Source: an uncultured Alistipes sp. (lineage in GTDB: Bacteria > Bacteroidota > Bacteroidia > Bacteroidales > Rikenellaceae). From it: a DNA stretch of 43,605 bases. A model generated the notes under the pieces. The model worked only from the letters and a program-made list of their open reading frames with translations. It was not told the DNA's origin and searched no databases. Positions 23,477-31,405 of this stretch are shown here, one piece after another; the first letter of the stretch is position 1, and every line of letters starts with the position of its first letter. The stretch is taken from contig UQKD01000027.1 of NCBI GenBank assembly GCA_900541585.1, positions 1-43,605 of the forward strand, given 5' to 3'. The position numbers and the translations under genes were made by a program.

Positions 23477-24640
23477 TCAGGCTGTCAGGACCCTTTTCAG
23501 ACGGTCGAGACCCTCGGCCAGCAGTTTGCGCGGGCAGGCGATGTTCAGGCGGATGAAGCCTTCGCCCGCGGCGCCGTACATGGACCCGGAGTTGACGTGC
23601 AGGCGGCCTTCGTCCAGCAGCCGTCGGGTGAGCGCGTCGGACGTGAGTCCCGCGGCCCGGCAGTCGGCCCAGACGAGGTAGGTCCCTTCCAGCGGAAGCA
23701 CGGGGAATTGCGGGAGATGCCGCGCGAAGTAGTCCCGCAGGAAAAGGTAGTTCTCCCACAGGTAGCCGTTGAGCGCGTCGAGCCACTCGGCGCCGTCCGT
23801 GTAGGCCGCCGTCAGGGCTTCGATGGCGAAGGGGCTGATCATGCCCGTCTCGTTGATTTCGAGCGACCGGGCTATCCGCTCCCGGATGCCGGTGTCGGCG
23901 GCGAAGATGTTGGCAACCTGCACTCCCGCGAGGTTGAACGCCTTGCTGGGCGAGGCGCAGGTGACCGAGCGGCGCGCGAACTCCTCCGAAAGCGAGGCGA
24001 AGGGGGTGTGGCGGAATCCCGGCATCACCAGCTCGCAGTGGATTTCGTCGGCCACGACCAGGATGTCGCGGCGCAGGCAGATGTCGCCGATGCGGCGCAG
24101 TTCTTCGGGCGTCCAGACCCGCCCCGCGGGGTTGTGCGGGTTGCAGAGCAGCATCAGTTTCACGGCAGGGTCGGCGGCACGGCGTTCCAGGGCGTCGAAA
24201 TCGACCGTATAGCGGTTGCCGCTGTAAGTCAGCTCGCACTCCGCGGCGGTGCACCCGCTGTTGTCGATGGCGATGAAGAAGTGGTTGTAGACGGGCGTCA
24301 GCACCAGCACCCGGTCTCCGGGGCGGGTCAGCGCCCGGAGGATGGCCGAGAGCGCCGGGATCACGCCCGTCACGGGAAGTATCCAGTCCGCTCCGGGCGC
24401 CCAGCCGTGCCGCCGGGCAAACCAGGAGGTGACCGCCCCGTAGTAGCTCTCCGGGACCGTGGCGTAGCCGTAGATGCCGTGTTCCACCCGGCGGCGGAGC
24501 GCCTCGACGACGCACGGGGCCGTGCGGAAATCCATGTCGGCGACCCACATCGGGAGGATGTCGGCCGCAGGTTCCTCGTCCCATTTCACCGAGTTGGTTC
24601 CCCGGCGCGGGATCGGTTCATCGAAATCGTATTTTGCCAT
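23477..24640 (-). CDS. MalY/PatB-type aminotransferase (probable cystathionine beta-lyase)
   Basis: A 387-residue fold-type I PLP enzyme. The PLP lysine is K233 in CASPSKAFNLAG. Other markers are MWVADMDFRTAP (31-42), LCNPHNPAGRVWTPEEL (165-181) and VVADEIHCEL. PatB/MalY enzymes cleave C-S bonds of cystathionine or cysteine conjugates, giving homocysteine or a thiol plus pyruvate and ammonia. The start MAKYDFDEP at 24640 fits the family, and a promoter lies just upstream. It could alternatively be a related aminotransferase. It lies between the EEP gene and the AraC gene, all on the minus strand. Confidence 0.9.
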   Translation of the reverse strand: MAKYDFDEPIPRRGTNSVKWDEEPAADILPMWVADMDFRTAPCVVEALRRRVEHGIYGYATVPESYYGAVTSWFARRHGWAPGADWILPVTGVIPALSAILRALTRPGDRVLVLTPVYNHFFIAIDNSGCTAAECELTYSGNRYTVDFDALERRAADPAVKLMLLCNPHNPAGRVWTPEELRRIGDICLRRDILVVADEIHCELVMPGFRHTPFASLSEEFARRSVTCASPSKAFNLAGVQVANIFAADTGIRERIARSLEINETGMISPFAIEALTAAYTDGAEWLDALNGYLWENYLFLRDYFARHLPQFPVLPLEGTYLVWADCRAAGLTSDALTRRLLDEGRLHVNSGSMYGAAGEGFIRLNIACPRKLLAEGLDRLKRVLTA

Positions 24641-24660
24641 ATCGTTATGCGTTTTGGATG

Positions 24661-24691
24661 TAAAGTTACGAAAAAGTCGGACCGTTGCAAA
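24661..24691 (-). promoter_or_regulatory. Promoter of the MalY/PatB gene
   Basis: Minus strand TTTG (24691-24688), 19-nt spacer, TAACTTTA (24668-24661), one base from the -7 consensus. Confidence 0.6.
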
Positions 24692-24724
24692 ACAGAACAG
24701 CATGTGATGCGGCAAAACCTCCGG

Positions 24725-25645
24725 CTATTTGCTCATCCGGTATGCCGACGGGGTCATGCCCGTGTGGCTGCGGAAATACTTGCCGAAAAACGACTGGTTG
24801 GGGAAATTGAGGCAGTAGGCGATCTCCTGAATGCTCATTGTCGAATATTTCAGCAGGTTTTTGGCTTCGAGCACCACGTAGTCGTCGATCCATTCGGCCG
24901 CGGTGCGGCCCGAGGTCTTGCGGATGAGCGTCGTGAGGTATTTGGGCGTCAGGTGCAGCAGCCCGGCGTAGAAGCCCACCGAACGCTCCTGCATGTAATG
25001 CTTGGCCAGTTCGCTCATGAACTGGCTGAAATACTCGTCGTTGCGGCTGCGGGCCGAGTTCTCCGGGGCGGGCTGCGCCTCGATATGCCGCCCGATGATG
25101 CGGCAGACCTTGTAGGCCAGCGTGCGGATCATCGAGCGCAGGACCTCCGGCGAATAGGCGTCGCCCGGGCGGGGCACGCCTTCGGAGCGGATTTCGTCGA
25201 ACGAGCCGGTGATGCCGGTCCATTCGGTCTCGCAGAGCCGCAGGCAGGGTTGTTTCTCGACGCTTAAAAAGAGCCGCGAGAGCAGTTTGATGTCGATATT
25301 GATGCGCCGGATGAACTCCTCCTCGCACATCACCGCGTAGACCGAGGACTCCGGCCGGATGGATTCCACCTGCAGGATCGAGCCGGGCAGGAGGACGAAA
25401 AGCATCTTCTCGTCGAGCGTGTGGCGGCGCAGTCCCGAGGTGAACGAAATCGAACCTTCGGAACAAAAAAGAATCGCGAAGGCATCGAGCCGCGTCGGGT
25501 AGCGGAACAGGTCGATGTTGACCGTGTCCATGATATTGACGCGCGAAGCGATCAGGCAACCATCGAAATAGAGGTCTTCCGGGCGGGGTTCGTTGACGTT
25601 GAGCAATGTTTCGAGCGAGAAGCTCCGAATCTCCTTTTCGTTCAT
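24725..25645 (-). CDS. AraC-family transcriptional regulator
   Basis: A 306-residue protein. The N-terminal part (about 1-160) is a cupin-like ligand-sensing domain. The C-terminal 100 residues carry two helix-turn-helix motifs, including HLTPKYLTTLIRKTSGRTAAEWI and SIQEIAYCLNFPNQSFFGKYFRSHTG, the AraC signature. The start MNEKEIRSF at 25645 is 21 nt below a consensus -7 box. It is divergent from the RND efflux operon with 153 nt between the start codons, and is therefore its likely regulator. A direct repeat in that gap lies upstream of its own -7 box, so autoregulation is plausible. Confidence 0.93.
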   Translation of the reverse strand: MNEKEIRSFSLETLLNVNEPRPEDLYFDGCLIASRVNIMDTVNIDLFRYPTRLDAFAILFCSEGSISFTSGLRRHTLDEKMLFVLLPGSILQVESIRPESSVYAVMCEEEFIRRINIDIKLLSRLFLSVEKQPCLRLCETEWTGITGSFDEIRSEGVPRPGDAYSPEVLRSMIRTLAYKVCRIIGRHIEAQPAPENSARSRNDEYFSQFMSELAKHYMQERSVGFYAGLLHLTPKYLTTLIRKTSGRTAAEWIDDYVVLEAKNLLKYSTMSIQEIAYCLNFPNQSFFGKYFRSHTGMTPSAYRMSK

Positions 25646-25665
25646 TTTATTGGTCGTATTTCGGA

Positions 25666-25673
25666 CAAATATA
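25666..25673 (-). promoter_or_regulatory. -7 box of the AraC gene
   Basis: Minus strand TATATTTG, a perfect TAnnTTTG, giving a very short leader before the start at 25645. Confidence 0.65.
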
Positions 25674-25678
25674 GCGAA

Positions 25679-25700
25679 TTGTCGAATACGATTTGTCGAA
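25679..25700. promoter_or_regulatory. Candidate AraC operator (direct repeat)
   Basis: TTGTCGAA occurs twice (25679-25686 and 25693-25700), 14 bp apart. The repeat lies just upstream of the AraC -7 box, over its -33 position. AraC proteins bind tandem direct repeats, so this is a good candidate site; regulation of both genes is inferred. Confidence 0.5.
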
Positions 25701-25798
25701 AAGTTTAAAATCGAACCAATCGACGAATTTAACCGACACGGCGGCCTTTTCCGGAGGGGGCTAAAAGGGGAACTTTGCATCGAAAAATTGAAGAACCG

Positions 25799-26812
25799 AT
25801 GAAACGAACTGTTTTCTGTGCCGCGCTGCTGCTGGCCGCCGGCTGTTCATCTCCGAAAAAGGACCGCACGGTCGATCCGCTGCGTGTCGAAACCATCGTG
25901 GCCGCGCCCTCGGCCGACGCCGGGGCGGCTGTTTATGTAGGTGCGATCGAGGAGGAGGCTTCGGCGGCCTTGAGCTTCCCCGTCGCCGGGACCGTCGCCC
26001 GCACCTTTGCGGACGAGGGCCGGCGCGTCGGCAAAGGGCAGCTGCTGGCCGAACTCGACCCCACCTCGGCGCGCCGGACTTTCGAGGCCGCCGAAGCCGC
26101 GCTGAACCAGGCGAAGGACGCTTGCGCGCGTCTGAAACAGCTCTACGATGCCGAAAGCCTGCCCGAGATCAAGTGGGTCGAGGCGCAGACTCGGCTGCGG
26201 CAGGCCGAGGCGGCCTTCGGGATCGCGAAGAAGAATCTGGAGGACTGCTCGCTTTACGCGCCCTTTTCCGGGGTGGTCGGCCAGCGGCGGATTTCGGCCG
26301 GGGAGACGGCTCTGCCTGGCGTTCCCGTGCTGACGCTGCTCGAAACCGGATGCGTCAAGGTGCGCTTCTCGGTCCCCGAGCAGGAGATCGCCCGGCTCGG
26401 CGCCGACAGCCGGATCGGGGTGGGCGTCGCCGCGCTCGGCGACCGGGTGTTCCCCGCCGGGAAGATCGAAAAGGGCGCCGTGGCCAACCCCGCGGCCCAC
26501 ACCTACGACGTGCGCGCCACGCTGGACAACGCCGCGGGCGAGTTGCTGCCGGGGATGGTGTGCCGCGTGACGGTTTCGCCCGCAGAGTCGGCCGAGGAGA
26601 TCGCCGTTCCGGTGCGCGCCGTGCAGCAGGCGGGCGACGGGAACCGTTTCGTGTGGACCGTGCGCGGCGATTCGGCCGTGCGTACGACCGTCACGACGGG
26701 GCGGCTGGTGAACAACGGCATTGTGCTGACCGGAGGCGTCGCGGCGGGAGACCGCATCGTCGTGGACGGCATGCAGAAGATCGGCGAGGGCAGTAAAGTC
26801 GTATGGCGATGA
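25799..26812 (+). CDS. RND efflux periplasmic adaptor (MFP lipoprotein)
   Basis: A 337-residue membrane-fusion protein of an RND tripartite pump. The N-terminus MKRTVFCAALLLAAGCSS has a lipobox (LAAGC), anchoring it to a membrane. The barrel-sandwich halves flank a short coiled-coil hairpin (about 90-140), then beta-barrel and membrane-proximal domains follow (CRVTVSPAESAEEIAVPVRAVQQ). It links the inner-membrane pump to the outer-membrane channel. Its stop codon lies within the first codons of the pump gene (ATGGCGATGA), a tight coupling. Confidence 0.93.
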   Translation: MKRTVFCAALLLAAGCSSPKKDRTVDPLRVETIVAAPSADAGAAVYVGAIEEEASAALSFPVAGTVARTFADEGRRVGKGQLLAELDPTSARRTFEAAEAALNQAKDACARLKQLYDAESLPEIKWVEAQTRLRQAEAAFGIAKKNLEDCSLYAPFSGVVGQRRISAGETALPGVPVLTLLETGCVKVRFSVPEQEIARLGADSRIGVGVAALGDRVFPAGKIEKGAVANPAAHTYDVRATLDNAAGELLPGMVCRVTVSPAESAEEIAVPVRAVQQAGDGNRFVWTVRGDSAVRTTVTTGRLVNNGIVLTGGVAAGDRIVVDGMQKIGEGSKVVWR

Positions 26813-29800
26813 GAAGTTCGAATAGCGTAATAGCCTGGTCGATGCGGAATTTCCGCATCACCTTCCTGATCGTGGGCTGCCTGTTCGTGTTCGGAATCTA
26901 CGCCCTCGCACGCATCCCCAAGCAGGAGTTTCCCGAATACACGATCCGGCAGGGCGTCGTCGTGGGCGTCTATCCCGGGGCGACGGCCGAGGAGGTCGAA
27001 GAGCAGCTGGCGAAGCCGCTCGAACAGTTCCTGATGACCTACAGGGAGGTGAAGCGTGCGAAGACCACCTCTACGTCGCAGAACGGCATGTGCTATGTGA
27101 TGGTCGAGCTGAACGACGATGTGAACGACAAGGACGAGGTATGGTCGAAAATCAAGCACGGACTGGCGGCGTTCAAGATGCAGCTGCCTGCGGGTGTCGC
27201 AGCCGTGGTGACCAACGACGATTTCGGCGACACCTCGGCGCTGCTGATCACCCTCGAATCGGACACGCGCTCCTACCGCGAGCTGAAAGGGTATATGGAC
27301 GATTTGAGCGACCGCCTGCGCCGCATCGAGTCGGTCTCCAACCTGCGCCCCTACGGCGTGCAGCAGGAGCAGATCTCGGTTTACGTCGATCATGCGCGTC
27401 TGGCGGCCTACGGCATCGGCGAGAAGGTGCTCTCCGCGGCGCTGGCCGCGCAGGGGCTGACACCGCTGGGCGGCTCGGTGAGCAACGCCGAAACCGAGAC
27501 CCCGATCCACATCGCGCCGTCGCTGGCCGGGGAGCGGGAGGTCGCCGAGCAGATCGTCTGGAGCGATCCCGAAGGGCACGTCCTGCGGGTGAAGGACGTA
27601 GCGCGCGTCGTGCGCGAATACGACGATCCGGACAGCTACATCCTCAATAACGGCCACCGCTGCGTGCTGCTGTCGATGGAGATGCAGGCCGGGAACAACA
27701 TCGTGGAGTACGGCCGCGAGGTCGACGAGGTCCTGCACACCTTCATCGAAGAGGAGCTTCCGGCCGATGTCCGGGTGCAGCGCATAGCCGACCAGGCCAA
27801 GGTCGTCGGCGACTCGGTGCACTCGTTTCTGCGCGACCTGTTCGTGGCCATGGCCATCATCATCGCCGTGATGATGCTCCTCTTCCCGCTGCGGTCGGCC
27901 GTCGTCGCCGCGCTGACGATCCCGATGTCGACCTTCATCTCGGTGGGCATGATGTACCTCTGCGGCATTCCGCTGAACACCGTGACGCTCGCCGCGCTGG
28001 TCGTCGTGCTGGGCATGATCGTCGACAACTCGATCGTGGTGATCGACGGCTACCTCGACTACCTCGGGCGCGGTCATTCGCGGTGGTTCGCCGCCGTGGA
28101 GAGCGCCCGGGAGTTCTTCCCCTCGCTGCTGCTGGCCACGATCTGTATCTGCATGATCTTCTATCCGATCCTCTTCACGATGACGGGCATGATGGGCGAC
28201 TTCCTGACCTGGTTTCCGTGGACGATCACCATCAACCTGATGGTGTCGCTGCTGCTGGCCGTGATGGTCATACCGTTCCTCGAAATACTGATCATCCCCG
28301 TCGTGCACGTGCGCAGGGACGGCCGCAGGTCGTTCACCGACCGGGTGCATGACGTCTACCGCCGCGTGCTGGCGTGGACTTTCCGCCACGGGTGGCTGAC
28401 GATCTCGCTCGGCGCCGCCTCGGTGGTCGTGTCGCTGCTGATCGCCACGCAGCTCAAGTTCCGCATGGTCCCCTTCGCCGACCGCGACCAGTTCGCCGTG
28501 GAGATCTACCTGCGGCCCGACACGCCGCTGGAGCGCACCGGGGCCGTCGCCGACTCGGTCTACCGGGCACTGCGGGCCGACGGGCGGGTGAAATCCGTCA
28601 CCTCGTTCGTGGGGTGCTCCTCGCCGCGCTTCCAGATGAGCTACGCCCCGCAGATCGCGGGCAAAAACTACGCGCAGTTCATCGTCAACACCACGTCGGT
28701 GGACGATACGGAGTCCATTCTCGACGAGTACGCCGACGCGTGGGCCGACCGGTTTCCCGAAGCCTACGTCAAGTTCAAGCAGCTCGACTACCAGAACGTG
28801 CCGTCGCTGGAGTTCCGCTTCTACGGCAGCGACATCGACTCGCTGCACGCCGCGGCCGACCGGCTGATGGCCCGCATGCGGCAGATGCCCGAACTGCAAT
28901 GGGTGCATGCCGATTACGAGGACCCGCGGGCGATCGCCGAGGTGCGGCTCGATCCCGTCACGGCGTCGCAGCTGGGCATCACGCGCACGGTCGTGGCTGC
29001 CAACATGGCCCTGGCGTCGGGCGACGTGGCCGTGGGTTCGGTCTGGGAGGGCGATTACAGACTCCCGGTGGTGCTCAAGCGCGACGCCCGGCTGGGCGAA
29101 CGCTCGCTGTCGGAGATCGGGGACACTTATGTCTCCTCGCCCGTGCCGGGGGTCAGCGTGCCCCTGCGGCAGATCGCCGACGTGGAACCCGCGTGGAGCC
29201 AGTCGAAGATCGTCCACCGCAACGGCATGCGCTGCATCACCGTGACGGCCGACCTGAAACGCGGCGCCAACGCGATGCGGATGACCTCGCGGATCAACCG
29301 GATGCTGAAAGACGAAATTCCGCTTCCGCCGGGCGTCGGGACCGAGCTGGGCGGCGCGCACGAATTCGACGCCGAGACCCTGCCGCCCATCGCTGCGGGG
29401 TTGAGTATCTCGCTGGTGATCATCTTCTTCTTCATCCTCGTCAACTTCCGCAAATTCGGCATCACGCTGGTCGTCATGGCCTCGATGTCGCTGTGCCTGT
29501 TCGGCGCGATGATCGGGCTGTGGATCGCCGACTTCACCATCGGGCTGACCTCGGTACTGGGTTTCATCACCCTGCTGGGCATGATCGTGCGGAACGTGAT
29601 CCTGATGTACCAGCACGCCGAGGACAAGCGCAAGGTCTGCCACTGGTCGGGCAAGCTGGCGGCCTACGACGCCGGAAAGCGCCGCATGGTCCCGATCTTC
29701 CTCACGACGGCCACCACGGCCGTGGGCGTCGTGCCGATGATGCTGGGCGGCAGTACGTTCTGGGCGCCCGTGGGCGTCACGATTTTCGCCGGGGGCATCG

Positions 29801-29859
29801 GCTCGCTGATCCTCGTGGTCACGATTCTTCCGGTCCTTTACTCCAAAATCTACAAGTGA
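26803..29859 (+). CDS. RND-family efflux transporter permease
   Basis: A 1018-residue inner-membrane proton antiporter with the usual 12-helix layout: first helix at about 16-36, two large periplasmic loops, and helices 2-6 and 8-12. The proton-relay motif of helix 4 reads GMIVDNSIVVIDGY, with D408 followed by N409 where AcrB has Asp-Asp. It should export a hydrophobic or amphipathic toxic compound together with the adaptor and TolC proteins encoded on either side; the substrate is not evident. It overlaps both neighbours (10 nt upstream; TGATG downstream). Confidence 0.95.
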   Translation: MAMRSSNSVIAWSMRNFRITFLIVGCLFVFGIYALARIPKQEFPEYTIRQGVVVGVYPGATAEEVEEQLAKPLEQFLMTYREVKRAKTTSTSQNGMCYVMVELNDDVNDKDEVWSKIKHGLAAFKMQLPAGVAAVVTNDDFGDTSALLITLESDTRSYRELKGYMDDLSDRLRRIESVSNLRPYGVQQEQISVYVDHARLAAYGIGEKVLSAALAAQGLTPLGGSVSNAETETPIHIAPSLAGEREVAEQIVWSDPEGHVLRVKDVARVVREYDDPDSYILNNGHRCVLLSMEMQAGNNIVEYGREVDEVLHTFIEEELPADVRVQRIADQAKVVGDSVHSFLRDLFVAMAIIIAVMMLLFPLRSAVVAALTIPMSTFISVGMMYLCGIPLNTVTLAALVVVLGMIVDNSIVVIDGYLDYLGRGHSRWFAAVESAREFFPSLLLATICICMIFYPILFTMTGMMGDFLTWFPWTITINLMVSLLLAVMVIPFLEILIIPVVHVRRDGRRSFTDRVHDVYRRVLAWTFRHGWLTISLGAASVVVSLLIATQLKFRMVPFADRDQFAVEIYLRPDTPLERTGAVADSVYRALRADGRVKSVTSFVGCSSPRFQMSYAPQIAGKNYAQFIVNTTSVDDTESILDEYADAWADRFPEAYVKFKQLDYQNVPSLEFRFYGSDIDSLHAAADRLMARMRQMPELQWVHADYEDPRAIAEVRLDPVTASQLGITRTVVAANMALASGDVAVGSVWEGDYRLPVVLKRDARLGERSLSEIGDTYVSSPVPGVSVPLRQIADVEPAWSQSKIVHRNGMRCITVTADLKRGANAMRMTSRINRMLKDEIPLPPGVGTELGGAHEFDAETLPPIAAGLSISLVIIFFFILVNFRKFGITLVVMASMSLCLFGAMIGLWIADFTIGLTSVLGFITLLGMIVRNVILMYQHAEDKRKVCHWSGKLAAYDAGKRRMVPIFLTTATTAVGVVPMMLGGSTFWAPVGVTIFAGGIGSLILVVTILPVLYSKIYK

Positions 29860-31148
29860 TGAAAAAGGCTCTCGTATACCTGATCCTGTGCTGCGCGGCC
29901 CTTCCGGCCGGGGCGCAGACCCTGACGCTCGACGAATGCCGTGCGGCCGCCGCCGAACACAACCGTACGCTCCGCGACAGCCGGTTCGACCTCGAAGCGG
30001 CTCTGCAAACGCGCCGCGAGGCGTTTACGAACTACTTCCCGCAGGTCTCGGCCACGGGAGGAGTTTTCCAGGCCCAGCACGGACTGGTGCAGGCCGATTT
30101 CGGCATGACCATCCCGCAGCTGGGGACGATGAACCTGCCGCTGTCGATGGTCAAGCGGGGGCTTGTGGGCGGCGTCACGGCCGTGCAGCCCGTCTTCGCG
30201 GGGCTGAAAATCGTCAACGGCAACAAACTCGCCCGGCTGGGCGAGGAGGTCGGACGCTTGCAGCTGCAGAAGACCGAGGCCGAGGTGCGCGAGCAGACCG
30301 ACACCTATTACTGGCAGGTCGTGTCGCTGCGCGACAACCTTTCGACCATCGAAGCCGTGGAACGCCAGCTGGAGGAGATTCACCGCCAGGTGGAACTCTC
30401 GGTCAAGGCCGGACTGGTGACGACGAACGACCTGCTGCGCGTGGAACTGCGGCAGCAGGAGATCGCGTCGAACCGCCTGAAGGTCGAAAACGGGCTGAAA
30501 GTCTCGAAGATGCTGCTGGCACAGCATATTGGCGTCGACTGGCGCGGTTTCGACGTGGCGACGGCGGAGTTCGGCCAGCCCGAGGCGCCCGCGGCCTTCT
30601 ACGTCCCGGTCGAGGAGGCCCTGGACAACCGGGCCGAGTACCGGCTCGCCGAGAAGAACGTCGAGGCGCAGAAGTACCGGAAACGCATGGAGCGCGGCAA
30701 ACGACTGCCGACGGTGGGCGTCGGGGCCAGCTACCTCTACTATAACGTGACGGACAAGAATGTGGACGACGGGCTGGTTTTCGCCCAGGTGTCGGTCCCT
30801 ATCTCCGACTGGTGGGGCGGGGCGCACGCCCTGAAGAAGGCCCGCATCCGGGAGCAGCAGGCCGAGAACGACCGGCAGCAGGCTCGCGAGATGCTGACCG
30901 TGGAGATCGAACGGACGTGGAGCGAGGTGCAGGAGTCCTATGCGCAGATCCTGCTGACGCGGCGTTCCGTGACGTCGGCCGCCGAGAACCTGCGGCAGAA
31001 CCGCAATTTCTACCAGGCCGGAACGGCGCCGCTCACCGACCTGCTGGACGCCGAGACGCTCTATACCCGGAGCCGCAACGACTTCACCTCGGCATGCGCC
31101 GCCTACCGGACTTCGTTGGCGCGTTACATGCGCGTGACGGGACGGTAG
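29859..31148 (+). CDS. TolC-family outer-membrane efflux channel
   Basis: A 429-residue protein with a signal peptide (MKKALVYLILCCAALPAGAQ) and two outer-membrane-efflux-protein repeats rich in long coiled helices (about 25-210 and 225-425; for example LRDNLSTIEAVERQLEEIHRQV and RIREQQAENDRQQAREM). It forms the exit duct of the pump. The start overlaps the permease stop (TGATG), so the three genes form one coupled operon, closed by the terminator at 31166. Confidence 0.94.
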   Translation: MKKALVYLILCCAALPAGAQTLTLDECRAAAAEHNRTLRDSRFDLEAALQTRREAFTNYFPQVSATGGVFQAQHGLVQADFGMTIPQLGTMNLPLSMVKRGLVGGVTAVQPVFAGLKIVNGNKLARLGEEVGRLQLQKTEAEVREQTDTYYWQVVSLRDNLSTIEAVERQLEEIHRQVELSVKAGLVTTNDLLRVELRQQEIASNRLKVENGLKVSKMLLAQHIGVDWRGFDVATAEFGQPEAPAAFYVPVEEALDNRAEYRLAEKNVEAQKYRKRMERGKRLPTVGVGASYLYYNVTDKNVDDGLVFAQVSVPISDWWGGAHALKKARIREQQAENDRQQAREMLTVEIERTWSEVQESYAQILLTRRSVTSAAENLRQNRNFYQAGTAPLTDLLDAETLYTRSRNDFTSACAAYRTSLARYMRVTGR

Positions 31149-31165
31149 CGGCCGTCAGCCGCAGA

Positions 31166-31201
31166 AACGGGCGTCCGGCCGGTTCCGGGCGCCCGTTTTT
31201 T
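31166..31201 (+). terminator. Terminator of the RND operon
   Basis: AACGGGCG / CGCCCGTT stem with a 16-nt GC-rich loop and a T-run ending at 31201. Confidence 0.85.
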
Positions 31202-31404
31202 CACTCCTTCCGGGCCGGTTTCGGGTCGAACATGCTCAACAATAGTCCACCCATGACGGCGCCCCACAGCGTGCTGTTGAGCGGCGAGGAGGTGATCGGA
31301 CACGTGCCGTCGGCACACCCCGCGAAATACCAGTAGAGACAGCCTCCCAAGGCCCCCAGCGCCGCTCCCAGCAGCGTCGGCCAATGTCGTTTCAGCAGTT
31401 TCAT
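31201..31404 (-). CDS. Small membrane protein, DUF6132-like
   Basis: A 67-residue protein with two hydrophobic segments (about 10-27 and 43-60) joined by a loop containing GCADGTCPITSSPLNSTLWG. That GC..GTCPITS motif is shared by small Bacteroidetes proteins that, as I recall, sit beside rhodanese and CoA-disulfide reductase genes. Its ATG is one base after the stop of the large redox fusion, so the two are co-transcribed. The two loop cysteines could bind sulfur or metal; that is inference. Confidence 0.75.
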   Translation of the reverse strand: MKLLKRHWPTLLGAALGALGGCLYWYFAGCADGTCPITSSPLNSTLWGAVMGGLLLSMFDPKPARKE

Positions 31405-31405
31405 C

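Noticed and set aside
26503..29643. 1046-codon minus-strand frame opposite the RND pump
   Set aside because: A GC-rich antisense shadow: low-complexity His/Arg/Asp composition and no domain, while the plus strand encodes a clear pump.
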